Shown here: piece by piece, positions 24,912-34,361 of the stretch
How the letters are laid out: the number at the start of each line of letters is the position of its first letter
How positions within the stretch are numbered: the first letter of the stretch is position 1
Assembly: GCA_019358835.1 (NCBI GenBank)
Contig: JAHHIH010000007.1
Span: 1 to 64,000, forward strand
Length of the DNA: 64,000 nucleotides
Origin: Tildeniella torsiva UHER 1998/13D
GTDB lineage: Bacteria > Cyanobacteriota > Cyanobacteriia > Phormidesmidales > Phormidesmidaceae
Direction of reading: 5' to 3'
Notes under the pieces: model-generated
Seen by the model: only the letters and a program-made list of their open reading frames with translations
The model's database searches: none
What the model was told of the DNA's origin: nothing
Translations under genes and position numbers: made by a program

Positions 24912-26915
24912 ATGACTAATTCCTCCTCCCGGCGAGCTCTAGTACTTCAGCGGAGTTTTTCGCCCTTTGGCAACAAGCTCATTCAAGCGGGCTATGTTGA
25001 CTCCGAGCAGATGCAGAAAGCCCTGGCGGAGAGCCGCAAAAGCGGGCAGTCGCTAACCGATGTACTTGAGTCGCTCACTGGTCAGCAGCTCTCTCCTGAG
25101 CTGCTGCGGCAGTATAAAAAACAGCAGCTCTTTGAGCTCAAAATTCTTTACGGGGTTGAATCCCTCGATCCCGAACTCAACGATATCTCCCCGGCTCAAA
25201 TCGGGCAGCTGATCGATACCCTAGTGCCAGTTGATATCTGCCGGCGTCACCGCTTGGTGCCCCTCTCTAAAGATCAAGGGGAGACCCCCTCGGTGCTCGT
25301 TGCCATGGTCGATCCAGAGAATCTGGAAGCTCAGGACGACCTCAACCGTATTTTGCGGGCTCAGGGCCTTTCACTGCGGCGCATGGTCATCACCGTTGAA
25401 GACTATCAGCGGCTGATGTCTACCTACCTAGACGACGCGGTAGCCAAGCAGAAGAAAGAAGAACTAGATGCCGCCGTTGATGTTAACACTAGCTTAGAAG
25501 AGCTCGATTTCGGCGAAGGCAGCTTAGAAGATGTCATCGACGAAGAGGCTGACCTGGGCATGGCCCTCAAGGATGCCGGTGCGGCTCCGGTCATTGCCTT
25601 AGTCAACAAAATTTTGGCCAAAGCTCTACAAGAGGGCGTTTCTGACATCCACATCGAACCTCAAGAGGAATATCTGAGGGTGCGCTTCCGCAAAGACGGG
25701 GTGCTCAAAGAAGCTCTGCCGAAGATGCCCAAAAAGATTATTCCGGCGGTTACCGCCCGCTTCAAAATCATTGCTGAGCTAGACATCGCCGAGCGTCGAG
25801 CTCCTCAGGATGGTCGTATTCGGCGGGTATTTCAGGGGCGCAAGGTTGACTTTCGGGTCAATACCCTGCCCAGCCGCTGCGGCGAGAAGGTAGTACTGCG
25901 GATTTTGGATAACTCAGCGACTCAGCTAGGGCTAGACAAACTCATCACTGACCCCGACTCTCTGCGCATTGTGCAGGAGATGGCCTCCCGTCCCTTTGGT
26001 CTCCTCTTGGTGACTGGGCCAACCGGCTCAGGGAAGACCACTACCCTCTACTCGGTGCTGTCAGAGCGAAACGACCCCGGCATCAATATCAGCACGGCCG
26101 AAGACCCAATTGAGTACACGCTGCCCGGTTTAACCCAGGTGCAGGTGATTCGCGAAAAGGGTATGGATTTTGCGTCGATTCTGCGCGCCTTCTTGCGCCA
26201 AGATCCCGATGTGATTCTGGTGGGGGAAACCCGCGATCGCGAGACGGCTAAGACGGCGATCGAAGCTGCCTTGACGGGGCACCTGGTGCTAACGACGCTG
26301 CATACCAATGACGCTGCCGGGGCGATCGCCCGTCTCGATGAAATGGGCGTAGAGTCATTCATGGTTTCCAGCGCCTTAATTGGAGTGCTGGCTCAGCGCC
26401 TGGTGCGGCGCGTTTGCACAGACTGCCGTATTTCCTACAGCCCTACACCCGAAGATCTGGCCCACTTTGGGCTGAGTTCTTCCTCTGAATCAGACATAAC
26501 TTTCTATAGGGCCAATACCCTTACCGTAGAAGAACTTGTAGCCGCTAAGGATAGCAATACCCTCTGCCCAAAGTGCCAAGGCGGCGGCTACAAGGGCCGG
26601 GTCGGGGTATACGAGGTTCTGCGCGTCACCGAGCGGCTGCAAAAGCTGATCTCCGAAGGGGCCCCTACTGAGCTGATCAAAGAGGCAGCCGTGGAAGAGG
26701 GCATGCAGACGTTGCTGTCCTACAGTCTAGATTTAGTGCGCCAGGGGTACACCACCCTCGACGAAGTGGAACGGGTAACCTTTACGGATACAGGCTTAGA
26801 GGCAGAACTAAAATCTAAGCGCAAGGCCTCGCTGACGTGCGCCAGCTGCGCCGCTGAGCTTCAGCAAGATTGGCTCGACTGTCCCTACTGTCTCACCCCC
26901 CGCTTCCACGATTAG
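24912..26915 (+). CDS. pilB: Type IV pilus assembly ATPase PilB
   Basis: A 667-residue cytosolic motor ATPase that powers pilus extension for motility and DNA uptake. An N-terminal MshEN/T2SSE_N domain (about 15-170) precedes the ATPase with Walker A TGPTGSGKTTTLYS, the Asp box, Walker B DPDVILVGETRD and the His box TTLHTNDA. The zinc-binding C-M subdomain appears as CTDC and CPKCQGGGYKGR. The extreme C-terminus adds another zinc-ribbon-like CASC...CPYC. pilT and pilC follow on the same strand, a conserved cyanobacterial order. Confidence 0.96.
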   Translation: MTNSSSRRALVLQRSFSPFGNKLIQAGYVDSEQMQKALAESRKSGQSLTDVLESLTGQQLSPELLRQYKKQQLFELKILYGVESLDPELNDISPAQIGQLIDTLVPVDICRRHRLVPLSKDQGETPSVLVAMVDPENLEAQDDLNRILRAQGLSLRRMVITVEDYQRLMSTYLDDAVAKQKKEELDAAVDVNTSLEELDFGEGSLEDVIDEEADLGMALKDAGAAPVIALVNKILAKALQEGVSDIHIEPQEEYLRVRFRKDGVLKEALPKMPKKIIPAVTARFKIIAELDIAERRAPQDGRIRRVFQGRKVDFRVNTLPSRCGEKVVLRILDNSATQLGLDKLITDPDSLRIVQEMASRPFGLLLVTGPTGSGKTTTLYSVLSERNDPGINISTAEDPIEYTLPGLTQVQVIREKGMDFASILRAFLRQDPDVILVGETRDRETAKTAIEAALTGHLVLTTLHTNDAAGAIARLDEMGVESFMVSSALIGVLAQRLVRRVCTDCRISYSPTPEDLAHFGLSSSSESDITFYRANTLTVEELVAAKDSNTLCPKCQGGGYKGRVGVYEVLRVTERLQKLISEGAPTELIKEAAVEEGMQTLLSYSLDLVRQGYTTLDEVERVTFTDTGLEAELKSKRKASLTCASCAAELQQDWLDCPYCLTPRFHD

Positions 26916-27059
26916 CGGTTGTTTGACAGCATTTTGTGCCCAAGTGGGCATCTTGTTAGCAGCAACGGGCCTTAAGGCACCAATTGTTTTATCGGCTTAG
27001 CCTAAGCTTTTCTAACGCTGGATTCTCTCGACGTTTCTCAACTCCCATGAGGTAGCCCT

Positions 27060-28184
27060 ATGGAACTGATGATCGAAGACTTGATGGAAGAGGTAATTGA
27101 GCGGGGTGGCTCTGACCTGCACCTGTCTGCGGGCTTGCCTCCCTACATCCGTATTAGCGGCAAACTCACCCCCACCGAGCACGAGCCGATGACTGCCGAG
27201 TCGTGCCAGCGGCTGATCTTTAGTATGCTCAACAACACCCAGCGTAAACAGCTGGAGCAAACCTGGGAACTGGATTGCTCCTATGGGGTGAAGGGGTTGG
27301 CTCGTTTTCGGGTCAACGTCTACAAGGATCGAGGCACCTACGCGGCCTGTTTGCGAGCGCTGAGCTCCAAAATTCCGAGTATGGAGACGCTGGGGTTGCC
27401 CAATATTGTGCGGGAGCTATCAGAGAAGCCTCGGGGTCTAATTCTGGTGACCGGCCCCACCGGCTCTGGGAAATCAACCACCCTGGCCTCGATGATCAAC
27501 AACATCAATCTCACGCGGCCTGAGCATATTCTCACGGTTGAAGACCCGATTGAATTTGTCTATGAGCCCATCAAAAGCCTGATTCACCAGCGTCAGATTG
27601 GGGAAGACACCAAGAGTTTTGCCAATGCCCTACGTGCCGCCCTGCGGGAAGACCCCGACGTGATTCTGGTGGGTGAGATGCGCGACCTGGAAACTATCTC
27701 TCTGGCTATTTCGGCCGCAGAAACGGGGCACCTCGTCTTTGGTACGCTGCACACCAGCTCAGCGGCCCAAACCGTTGACCGGATGATCGACGTGTTTCCG
27801 CCTGAGCAGCAGCAGCAGATTCGGGTGCAGTTATCAGGTTCGCTAGTGGCGGTGCTCAGCCAAACTCTCGTACCAAAGGCTAATGCTAAACCCGGTGAGT
27901 TTGGCCGCATCATGGCCCAGGAGATCATGGTGATTACCCCAGCGATCGCCAACATGATCCGGGAAGGTAAAACCCCTCAAATCTACGGCGCTATCCAGAC
28001 CGGAGGTAAGCTGGCAATGCAGACCCTAGAGAAGGTTTTGGCCGATCTCTACAAAGCGGGCACGATTTCCTTTGAGGCAGCCATGTCTAAGACCTCTCGC
28101 CCCGACGAGCTGCAACGGCTAATTGGGGGAGCGCCAGCACCCAATGCGGCTGCCCGCCAAGGGGCGGCCGCCGGACGCCACTAA
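27060..28184 (+). CDS. pilT: Type IV pilus retraction ATPase PilT
   Basis: A 374-residue retraction motor. An N-terminal PAS-like domain starts with LMEEVIERGGSDLHLSAG. Walker A is TGPTGSGKSTTLASM, Walker B DPDVILVGEMRD, the His box FGTLHTSSA, and the retraction signature appears as ANMIREGKTPQIYGAIQTG. The Ala/Gly-rich tail is dispensable in appearance. It lies 144 bp after pilB. Confidence 0.97.
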   Translation: MELMIEDLMEEVIERGGSDLHLSAGLPPYIRISGKLTPTEHEPMTAESCQRLIFSMLNNTQRKQLEQTWELDCSYGVKGLARFRVNVYKDRGTYAACLRALSSKIPSMETLGLPNIVRELSEKPRGLILVTGPTGSGKSTTLASMINNINLTRPEHILTVEDPIEFVYEPIKSLIHQRQIGEDTKSFANALRAALREDPDVILVGEMRDLETISLAISAAETGHLVFGTLHTSSAAQTVDRMIDVFPPEQQQQIRVQLSGSLVAVLSQTLVPKANAKPGEFGRIMAQEIMVITPAIANMIREGKTPQIYGAIQTGGKLAMQTLEKVLADLYKAGTISFEAAMSKTSRPDELQRLIGGAPAPNAAARQGAAAGRH

Positions 28185-28432
28185 GACCTTAGGTAAACGA
28201 CCCCATGTAACTAAATAGGGCGCTCAGGGAAATTTAAACTGGGTGCCCTACTCTAGAGAGGGAGCGCAGATTTCCACTCCTGCTACTGGTTTGGGGTTAG
28301 ACCTAGGATCGAAGTGACCGTGCGGCTAGAGCAAGACACGCACCACGCGAGTTCGGGTAGATTTAGCGGGTTCGGTAAGCTGAACCCGTCGCTATAATTG
28401 CAGTACTTTTCAGCCGTTGAGCTAACAGAGCC

Positions 28433-29653
28433 ATGCCTACCTACGTTGCCATTGGTCGCGATACCAACGGAGCCCAGCGCAAAGAACGGATCTCCGCTGA
28501 GACTCCTAATGAGGCCCGCAATCTTTTAAAAGATCAGGGCCTCTATGTAATGGATATAAAGGAGGAAGCCGGGTTCAATATTGACCTGGAGAGCATTAAA
28601 ACCTCCATGACCAAGGTGACGGTTAAGGATAAGGCAATCTTTTCCCGTCAGTTTGCTGCTCTAGTTAATGCTGGTGTTGCTCTGGTACGGGGGTTGGGGG
28701 TACTGGCAGATGACTGCTCCAACCCCAAGCTCAAGAAGGCGCTGATGGCCATTAATGCTGATGTGCAGCAGGGCACCAACCTGTCTGACGCGATGCGTAA
28801 GCACCCGGCCTGTTTTGACAACCTCTACGTGGCGCTAATTCAGGCGGGTGAGGTGGGCGGTGTACTCGATGAAGTGCTCAATCGTCTGGCTAAACTACTG
28901 GAAGATTTAGCTCGGTTGCAGAACCAAATTAAGTCAGCCATGGCGTATCCGGTGACGGTAGGATTCTTGGCGGTGATTATCTTTGTCGGTATGACAGTAT
29001 TCTTGCTGCCGATCTTTGCCGATATGTTTGAGGACTTGGGGACTGACCTACCACTGTTCACCCAGGTCATGATGATGATCAGCCGGTTTTTGCGCCAGCC
29101 CTTGAACTGGGTGTTTATGGTGGCAGCAATATCAGCTTTGTCTTTTGCCTATAAACGTTACTACGCAACTCTTAATGGGCGGCGGGTGATTGACCGTTTG
29201 TCTCTCAAGATGCCTCTGTTTGGCGACTTGATTCAAAAAACGGCTACTGCTCGGTTTTGCCGCACCTTTGGTTCTCTTTCAAAGTCTGGGGTACCAATTC
29301 TAACGGCGTTGGAGATTGTGCGGGACACGGCGGGTAACCAGGTGATTGCTGAGGCGGTGGATGAGGCCCGTAAAGATGTACAGGGTGGGGGCATGATCAG
29401 TCTGGCTCTCCAAAAGCACGCGGTGTTCCCTGGTATGGCGATTCAGATGATCAGTATTGGGGAAGAGACGGGGGAACTAGACTCGATGCTGATGAAGGTG
29501 GCCGACTTCTATGAGGATGAAGTAGAACAGGCCGTGAAGGCTCTGACTAGCATCATGGAACCAATCATGATTGTGGTGCTCGGGGGCATGGTGGGGTCGA
29601 TTCTGGTGTCGATGTACTTGCCAATGTTCAAGATTATGGATGCGATTGGTTAG
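28433..29653 (+). CDS. pilC: Type IV pilus inner-membrane platform protein PilC
   Basis: A 406-residue polytopic protein with two repeated T2SSF domains (about 65-190 and 270-395) and three predicted transmembrane helices, around 170-195, 218-238 and 377-398. Motifs include FSRQFAALVNAGVALVRGL and FCRTFGSLSKSGVPILTALE. PilC couples PilB/PilT rotation to pilin insertion. It lies 248 bp after pilT, followed by a strong bidirectional terminator. Confidence 0.96.
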   Translation: MPTYVAIGRDTNGAQRKERISAETPNEARNLLKDQGLYVMDIKEEAGFNIDLESIKTSMTKVTVKDKAIFSRQFAALVNAGVALVRGLGVLADDCSNPKLKKALMAINADVQQGTNLSDAMRKHPACFDNLYVALIQAGEVGGVLDEVLNRLAKLLEDLARLQNQIKSAMAYPVTVGFLAVIIFVGMTVFLLPIFADMFEDLGTDLPLFTQVMMMISRFLRQPLNWVFMVAAISALSFAYKRYYATLNGRRVIDRLSLKMPLFGDLIQKTATARFCRTFGSLSKSGVPILTALEIVRDTAGNQVIAEAVDEARKDVQGGGMISLALQKHAVFPGMAIQMISIGEETGELDSMLMKVADFYEDEVEQAVKALTSIMEPIMIVVLGGMVGSILVSMYLPMFKIMDAIG

Positions 29654-29694
29654 AAGCCATTGCCCCCTGGAGTTTGATTCCTGACAATCGTCTA

Positions 29695-29734
29695 CACAAA
29701 AAAGCCAGGGCATCTTTGCCCTGGCTTTTTTGTG
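29695..29734. terminator. Bidirectional terminator between pilC and the reductase gene
   Basis: An 18-bp stem (29695-29712 with 29717-29734) closes a TCTT loop. It includes AAAAAAGCCAGGGCA/TGCCCTGGCTTTTTT, so each strand ends in a U-tract. Confidence 0.92.
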
Positions 29735-29752
29735 CCTAGGGGCCCAATGGAG

Positions 29753-30907
29753 CTAAGACAATAGCCCTTTGTTGAGCCGTTGGATAGCTTTGTGGACAAC
29801 CTCACCATAGCTGACCTCACCACAGAACACCTTCACCATGGTTAGCGTACTAGAGGGACGTCTTACCCCAACCCGATAGGCTAGGGCTGGGGCACTATAG
29901 ACGAGGCGGGCCAGGCGTCTGGCCCAGCGCATTTCTTCTCCCCATTCTGTATTCATGATCTGGCTATAGTTTGCTAGGGCTTGATGCCCCTTCGAAGCTG
30001 GGAGTTGATGATTGTCTTCTTTGAGAGCTTGGGCGATCGCATCTGCTGCCTTTAACCCACTGAAGATCGACGGCCGAATGCCTTCTGCCGTAAAGGGATC
30101 GACCACGCAGGCGGCTTCTCCCGCTAGCACGGCCCGGTGAGTGTGTAGATTCTGGAAACCATCCCAAATGTAGATGGGGTGGCCAAAGTGCTGCACGGTA
30201 CTAGCGTCCACGCCAAAGGCGGCAGCATAGTCCCCGACTGGCGATCGCAGGTCTTGCTTGCGCTGGGCTCCAGAGCGAAATACACCCCCACCGATGGAGT
30301 AGCCGTCGGCCTTGGGAAAGTTCCACAGGTAGCCCTGCTGCATGAGGCCCAGGTCAAAATGCACCACGGGTTCGTCGGGCACCTCTAGCCGTGGCTCGGC
30401 TTCTAGGGCTGCGGCCAGTTTGTATCGCCGTTGGGCAAAGCCCAACCACTTGGCCATTTGCCCGCGCGCTCCGTCTGCCGCAATTAAAAAACGGCCCTGA
30501 ACAGGGCCTTGGGAGGTATTGACCTGCCAAAAATCTCCCTGGTTTTCGATGCTTTGGGCTTTGGTGCCGTCCCAGAGGGTAGCTCCCTGCTTTTGGGCCT
30601 GCTGCACGATGAAGTAGTCAAACTCGTCGCGCCGCACCATCCATAGGGCTTTTTCGGCGGGCAGTTCGGCTTCAACGGGGTCGGCCATGTTGAAGGTGTA
30701 GCGCACCTTGCGCACCTTAACCGAGATGGCGGGGGCAAAGTCAAAGTCAAACCACTGGGCTACCTGGGGTGAGACGCCGCCGCCGCAGGGCTTGTAACGA
30801 GGCAGCTTGGCAGCATCGAGCAGCAGGACTTGGTAGCCCGCTTTGCTGAGGTGATAGGCGGCTGTGGATCCGGCAGGGCCAGCACCGACAATGACGCAGT
30901 CGTACAT
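29753..30907 (-). CDS. Geranylgeranyl reductase-family FAD oxidoreductase
   Basis: A 384-residue flavoprotein. The FAD-binding VIVGAGPAGSTAAYHLSKAG at the N-terminus, YKPCGGGVSP, AADGARGQMAKWLG and the second FAD motif GEAACVVDPFTAEGIRPSI place it in the geranylgeranyl reductase/ChlP superfamily. ChlP reduces geranylgeranyl groups for chlorophyll and tocopherol. This protein may be that enzyme or a paralogue, since residue-level discrimination is not possible here. The neighbouring phytyltransferase gene on the same strand, 49 bp away, favours a prenyl-lipid role. Confidence 0.8.
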   Translation of the reverse strand: MYDCVIVGAGPAGSTAAYHLSKAGYQVLLLDAAKLPRYKPCGGGVSPQVAQWFDFDFAPAISVKVRKVRYTFNMADPVEAELPAEKALWMVRRDEFDYFIVQQAQKQGATLWDGTKAQSIENQGDFWQVNTSQGPVQGRFLIAADGARGQMAKWLGFAQRRYKLAAALEAEPRLEVPDEPVVHFDLGLMQQGYLWNFPKADGYSIGGGVFRSGAQRKQDLRSPVGDYAAAFGVDASTVQHFGHPIYIWDGFQNLHTHRAVLAGEAACVVDPFTAEGIRPSIFSGLKAADAIAQALKEDNHQLPASKGHQALANYSQIMNTEWGEEMRWARRLARLVYSAPALAYRVGVRRPSSTLTMVKVFCGEVSYGEVVHKAIQRLNKGLLS

Positions 30908-30955
30908 GGGTTTACTATCCTTTATGCTAGGCCCTTTACGCTAGGTTGTTTTACT

Positions 30956-31942
30956 CTAGGCCAGCCAGCAGGCTAGGGGGAACATCAGGTATTGCAGGAA
31001 AAAGAGCTTCCAGATGAATTGGTAAAACCGGGGATAGGCCAGGTTCTTTTGAGCCGTTGCGCCCTGGCTATAGTGGGGTACGCGCCGACTCATCCACCAC
31101 AGGATAGCTAGCACTAGCAGGTGCGACCCGGCTAAAAACAGGTGATTGACCCCGGTCAAGAAGGGTGCGACTAGCGCTATGCCTAGGTAGCAGGTGGTGA
31201 GAATATACAGGGCGAGGTTAAAGACGGTGCGCTGCCCCAGGCTGACTGACAGGGTGCTGATGCCATAGCGGCGATCGCCTTCAATATCGGGAATATCCTT
31301 AAACAGCGCAATGGCGATGCTAAACAGCAGAATGAACGCCGTCAGCGCCCAAACGCGCCCTGGAATAGTGAGGGGAAGCCCAAGGCGATCGCTAAAGTGC
31401 AGAAACAGCCCCAAATTTACGATGGTGCCTCGCACCGCCAAAATGCACACGGATGCCCAAAACGGAAATCGCTTGAGCCGCGCCGGGGGCAGGGAATAGG
31501 CGGTGCCGATGATCAGGCTCAGACCCACCGTCGCCAATAGCCAAGGGCCTCCTAGGATAGCTAGACCGATAGCCCCTAGGCCAGCTAGACCCACGATCCA
31601 GCGGCCATCGGAGACAGAAAATTCTCCAGCGGCCAGGGGCAGGTGGGGTTTGTTAATGCGATCGATCGCAATATCTTCAAGCTGATTGAGCCCAACGATG
31701 TAGAGGTTGCCCAGGAGACAAGCGACTACAGCTATCCCCACTGGCCCGAGCAGCGTTTCGAAGAGGGAAGAGTGATTGGCCAAAACGATGGCAGCAATGC
31801 CTACCACGCTGAGGCTGGTGCCAATGACGGTATGGGGACGCCAGAACTTCCAGAGGGCGTAGAGCCAGGGGCGGGGGGCTTGGGTAAAGCGCAGTCGCTT
31901 TCCCTGGGGAATAGAGGAGTTTGACGGGGCAGCGTTGGACAT
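30956..31942 (-). CDS. hpt: Homogentisate phytyltransferase
   Basis: A 328-residue integral membrane UbiA-family prenyltransferase with eight or nine hydrophobic helices. The first prenyl-diphosphate motif is LNQLEDIAIDRINKPHLPLA (NxxxDxxxD) and the second is FKDIPDIEGDRRYGI. These match the Slr1736/VTE2 enzyme that joins homogentisate to phytyl diphosphate, the committed step of tocopherol synthesis. A homogentisate geranylgeranyl- or solanesyltransferase is less likely in cyanobacteria. Confidence 0.85.
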   Translation of the reverse strand: MSNAAPSNSSIPQGKRLRFTQAPRPWLYALWKFWRPHTVIGTSLSVVGIAAIVLANHSSLFETLLGPVGIAVVACLLGNLYIVGLNQLEDIAIDRINKPHLPLAAGEFSVSDGRWIVGLAGLGAIGLAILGGPWLLATVGLSLIIGTAYSLPPARLKRFPFWASVCILAVRGTIVNLGLFLHFSDRLGLPLTIPGRVWALTAFILLFSIAIALFKDIPDIEGDRRYGISTLSVSLGQRTVFNLALYILTTCYLGIALVAPFLTGVNHLFLAGSHLLVLAILWWMSRRVPHYSQGATAQKNLAYPRFYQFIWKLFFLQYLMFPLACWLA

Positions 31943-32036
31943 AAATCAATCAAACCTTATCGCCAGGGGTTCAGTGTTCTAGCTTATCGGCTGATGGCCG
32001 ATTTATTGGCTTACTGGGTCGAGCCTGGGCTATTTT

Positions 32037-33122
32037 TTAGTCCTGAGTTGGTTTCCCCCGCATCGCTTCAATGTCCAGCCAGGTAACGATCACCCCGGCT
32101 ACCGGCACGGCCAGAAACAGCCCCAGCACTCCGGCTACTGTAGCCCCTACAATCAGCGCAAAGAACATGATCACCGGGTTGATATCCAGAGAGTCTTTCA
32201 TGATGTAAGGTAGCAGCAAGTTTTCTTCAACCTGCTCCACAGCAATACAGACGACAACGGCCTGAATGGCTAGCCACACCCCTTGGGATAGCAGCAGCAA
32301 GGAGACAATCCCTATCCCAAGGGTGGCCCCGATGCCCGGAATTAAATTGAATAATCCGGCAATAACGGCGAGCACCAGAGGAAAGGGCATGCCTAGAACT
32401 GCAAATACTGCAAAGGTGGAGGCGATAGAAAAGACGCCTAGCAGCAGGCGGCCCCAAAAGAAGCCCAGCAGGTTGTGCTGAATTACGGTATTAAACCGCA
32501 GCTTATTGCGAATGGGCAGATGGTTGAGCACCCACCACCAAATCTTGGCCCCATCCAGCATCATAAACAAGGTCACAACCGCAATGAGAATCCCGAGCAC
32601 CAGGTTGGCCAGGGTCGATTGCAGTAGCCCGAGCCCTGTCGTCAAAATGGCCACGGCCTGGTTCTGGAGCTGGGGCTCTAGACCCTGCAAATTGACGGGT
32701 AGATTAAACGTTTCTAGCAACTCTTCGGCACTGCTGAGCCAGGGGATGACGGAGTCAGAAAAATTTTGCACGCTGGCCGAGAGCTGCTGCCCCTGGCTCA
32801 GCACCGCCATGCCCAGGGTGAGGGAGAGGCCGACAATAGTGGCCAGGCATGTGACAAATACGGCGATCGCCGCCACCCCGCGCGGTAGCCACCGGCTGAG
32901 CCAGGTAACCGGATGGTTGAGTAAAAACGCCAGAATCGTGGCGGTGACAAACACCACGATGAGCACTTCAAAGTAGGCCAGCAGCTGAATGGCGGCCCAG
33001 CCGCTGGCAAATAGCAGCAAGAACCGCACTAGAGTGCTGGTGCTCAAAGCGGCCCAGATCGTGTCTCTGCTCCGAGGCGGTAGCCCTGGGGTAGTCTCTT
33101 CCTGGGGATGCTCAGTTTTCAT
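32037..33122 (-). CDS. AI-2E/PerM-family membrane transporter
   Basis: A 361-residue polytopic protein from ATG 33122 (MKTEHPQEETTPG). The start upstream at 33161 would extend into the neighbouring gene. It has about seven or eight hydrophobic segments and the family region IAGLFNLIPGIGATLGIG near the C-terminal half, followed by VEENLLLPYIMKDSLDINPVI. PerM/TqsA proteins have been linked to autoinducer-2, permease and Na+/H+ functions. The substrate here is unknown. It overlaps the DUF2288 gene by 11 bp. Confidence 0.85.
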   Translation of the reverse strand: MKTEHPQEETTPGLPPRSRDTIWAALSTSTLVRFLLLFASGWAAIQLLAYFEVLIVVFVTATILAFLLNHPVTWLSRWLPRGVAAIAVFVTCLATIVGLSLTLGMAVLSQGQQLSASVQNFSDSVIPWLSSAEELLETFNLPVNLQGLEPQLQNQAVAILTTGLGLLQSTLANLVLGILIAVVTLFMMLDGAKIWWWVLNHLPIRNKLRFNTVIQHNLLGFFWGRLLLGVFSIASTFAVFAVLGMPFPLVLAVIAGLFNLIPGIGATLGIGIVSLLLLSQGVWLAIQAVVVCIAVEQVEENLLLPYIMKDSLDINPVIMFFALIVGATVAGVLGLFLAVPVAGVIVTWLDIEAMRGKPTQD

Positions 33123-33417
33123 AGGCTGGAGCTTCTTGCACAAGCACGAAGGGTTGCACAATCAACGACTGAAATTGTTTCTTGGCCGCCTGATCCCACG
33201 CTTCTAGCTGTAGGGGCGAGGGCTTGGTGATGAGAGCCTCGGCAATCCAGCGGTTGACGGCGGCGGTATTGTCAGTGGCGATCGCCATCCCCACCTCAAC
33301 TAAATTTAACTGTGGATCGACCACCACTACGGCCCCCCGATTGGCGTGGGGGCTAATCCAGGCCCAGTCGGCGGGGGCGAGCATATCGGTGAGTTCTTGT
33401 TTGAGGTCTTGGGACAT
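33112..33417 (-). CDS. DUF2288-family protein
   Basis: A 101-residue protein from ATG 33417 (MSQDLKQELTDMLAPADWAW). It has the DUF2288 core RGAVVVVDPQLNLVEVGMAI and the C-terminal FQSLIVQPFVLVQE. The open frame extends upstream through 63 residues of Pro/Ser/Thr encoded by a G/C-rich repeat, which is not taken as coding. Function unknown. The short overlap with the transporter gene suggests translational coupling. Confidence 0.85.
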   Translation of the reverse strand: MSQDLKQELTDMLAPADWAWISPHANRGAVVVVDPQLNLVEVGMAIATDNTAAVNRWIAEALITKPSPLQLEAWDQAAKKQFQSLIVQPFVLVQEAPAYEN

Positions 33418-33469
33418 GGGCTGGGGAGGGGCGATCGCGAGCTTGTTACAGGCTACCAGATGGGGCTGG

Positions 33470-33520
33470 GGGGAGGGGGATGGGGTGGGGAGTGGGATGG
33501 GGTGGGGAGTGGGGGGTGAA
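33470..33520 (+). repeat. G-rich tandem repeat, related to a repeat in radA
   Basis: A 16-bp unit GGATGGGGTGGGGAGT is tandemly repeated (about 33478-33509) and followed by GAGTGGGGGGTGA (33507-33519). The same 13-mer recurs inside radA (42443-42455) and at 49479-49491. Runs of four or more G allow G-quadruplex formation on the plus strand. Confidence 0.8.
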
Positions 33521-33563
33521 GAAGTAGGTGAGTAGGTGGGGTGGGTAGGGATATGAAAAGAGG

Positions 33564-34202
33564 TTAGCGGCCAAGGTCGTGGAGGCGGTGGATTTCGGCG
33601 GCGCACTGGGTGGTGATGGCTTCTAACCCCTCGCGGGCGGTGGAGGGGGGTGGGGCGATGGGAGCACCGATGCGAATGGTGAGGGGAGTGGGTCGAGGGA
33701 TAGACGCCCCCTTGGTGAAAATGCGCTGGGTGCCCCAGAGGCTGACGGGCAGCAGCGGCACCTGGGCTTTGGCGGCAATCAGCGCCGCGCCGATTTTGGG
33801 GTCGGGAATGCGGCCATCGGGGGTGCGGGTGCCCTGGAGAAAAATACCGACGGCCCAGCCCTGCTCTAGCTGTTTGAGGGCTTCGCGAATGGCGCTGCGA
33901 TCGGCGCTGCCCCGCTTGACGGGGTAGGCCCCGTAGAGGCGAATGGCCTGGCTGAGCACCGGCACTTTAAACAGCTCTTCTTTGGCCATATAGGAGACGG
34001 GGCGGCGCACGGCGGCAGAGAGCAGCGGCGGGTCAAAGTCACTGGCGTGGTTGGCGACCACCACCAGCCCGCCGGTTTTGGGCACCTGGTTAGTGCCGTA
34101 AACCCGACCCTGAAAATACAGGCCCAGCATGGGGCTGACCACTGACCATTTGAACAGGTGGTACCACAGCAGGTTTACGGGGGGTTCGCGATCGCGGCTC
34201 AT
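33564..34202 (-). CDS. plsC: 1-acyl-sn-glycerol-3-phosphate acyltransferase
   Basis: A 212-residue LPLAT-family enzyme that makes phosphatidic acid. The acyltransferase box is NHASDFDPPLL (HX4D). Motif III reads FLQGTRTPDG, with Gln where many family members have Glu. The proline-rich block LPVSLWGTQRIF follows. It has one weak hydrophobic N-terminal segment. It lies downstream of fabD on the same strand, consistent with an acyl-ACP to phospholipid pathway cluster. Confidence 0.9.
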   Translation of the reverse strand: MSRDREPPVNLLWYHLFKWSVVSPMLGLYFQGRVYGTNQVPKTGGLVVVANHASDFDPPLLSAAVRRPVSYMAKEELFKVPVLSQAIRLYGAYPVKRGSADRSAIREALKQLEQGWAVGIFLQGTRTPDGRIPDPKIGAALIAAKAQVPLLPVSLWGTQRIFTKGASIPRPTPLTIRIGAPIAPPPSTAREGLEAITTQCAAEIHRLHDLGR

Positions 34203-34315
34203 CGGAGTAATCTTGGATTTTGGATAGGCGATTTTGGCTTCAATCCCTGACTGGCAAAGACGTTTAACCCCGCTGATTGAAATAGGACGCCATCCTCAAT
34301 GGGCTTAACTCCTTA

Positions 34316-34353
34316 CTTCCCGGTGCCTGAGCGGAGTCGAAGGCACCGGGAAG
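34316..34353. repeat. Intergenic hairpin repeat CTTCCCGGTGCCT...AGGCACCGGGAAG
   Basis: A perfect 13-bp inverted repeat with loop GAGCGGAGTCGA. The loop-side sequence TTCGACTCCGCTC (minus strand) is a widespread dispersed bacterial intergenic repeat motif. It sits just downstream of fabD and could also act as a terminator or mRNA stabiliser. Confidence 0.6.
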
Positions 34354-34361
34354 CATTATTT

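Noticed and set aside
33418-33606. N-terminal extension of the DUF2288 frame
   Set aside because: The 63 residues are Pro/Ser/Thr from a G-rich repeat; the family starts at MSQDLKQ (33417).
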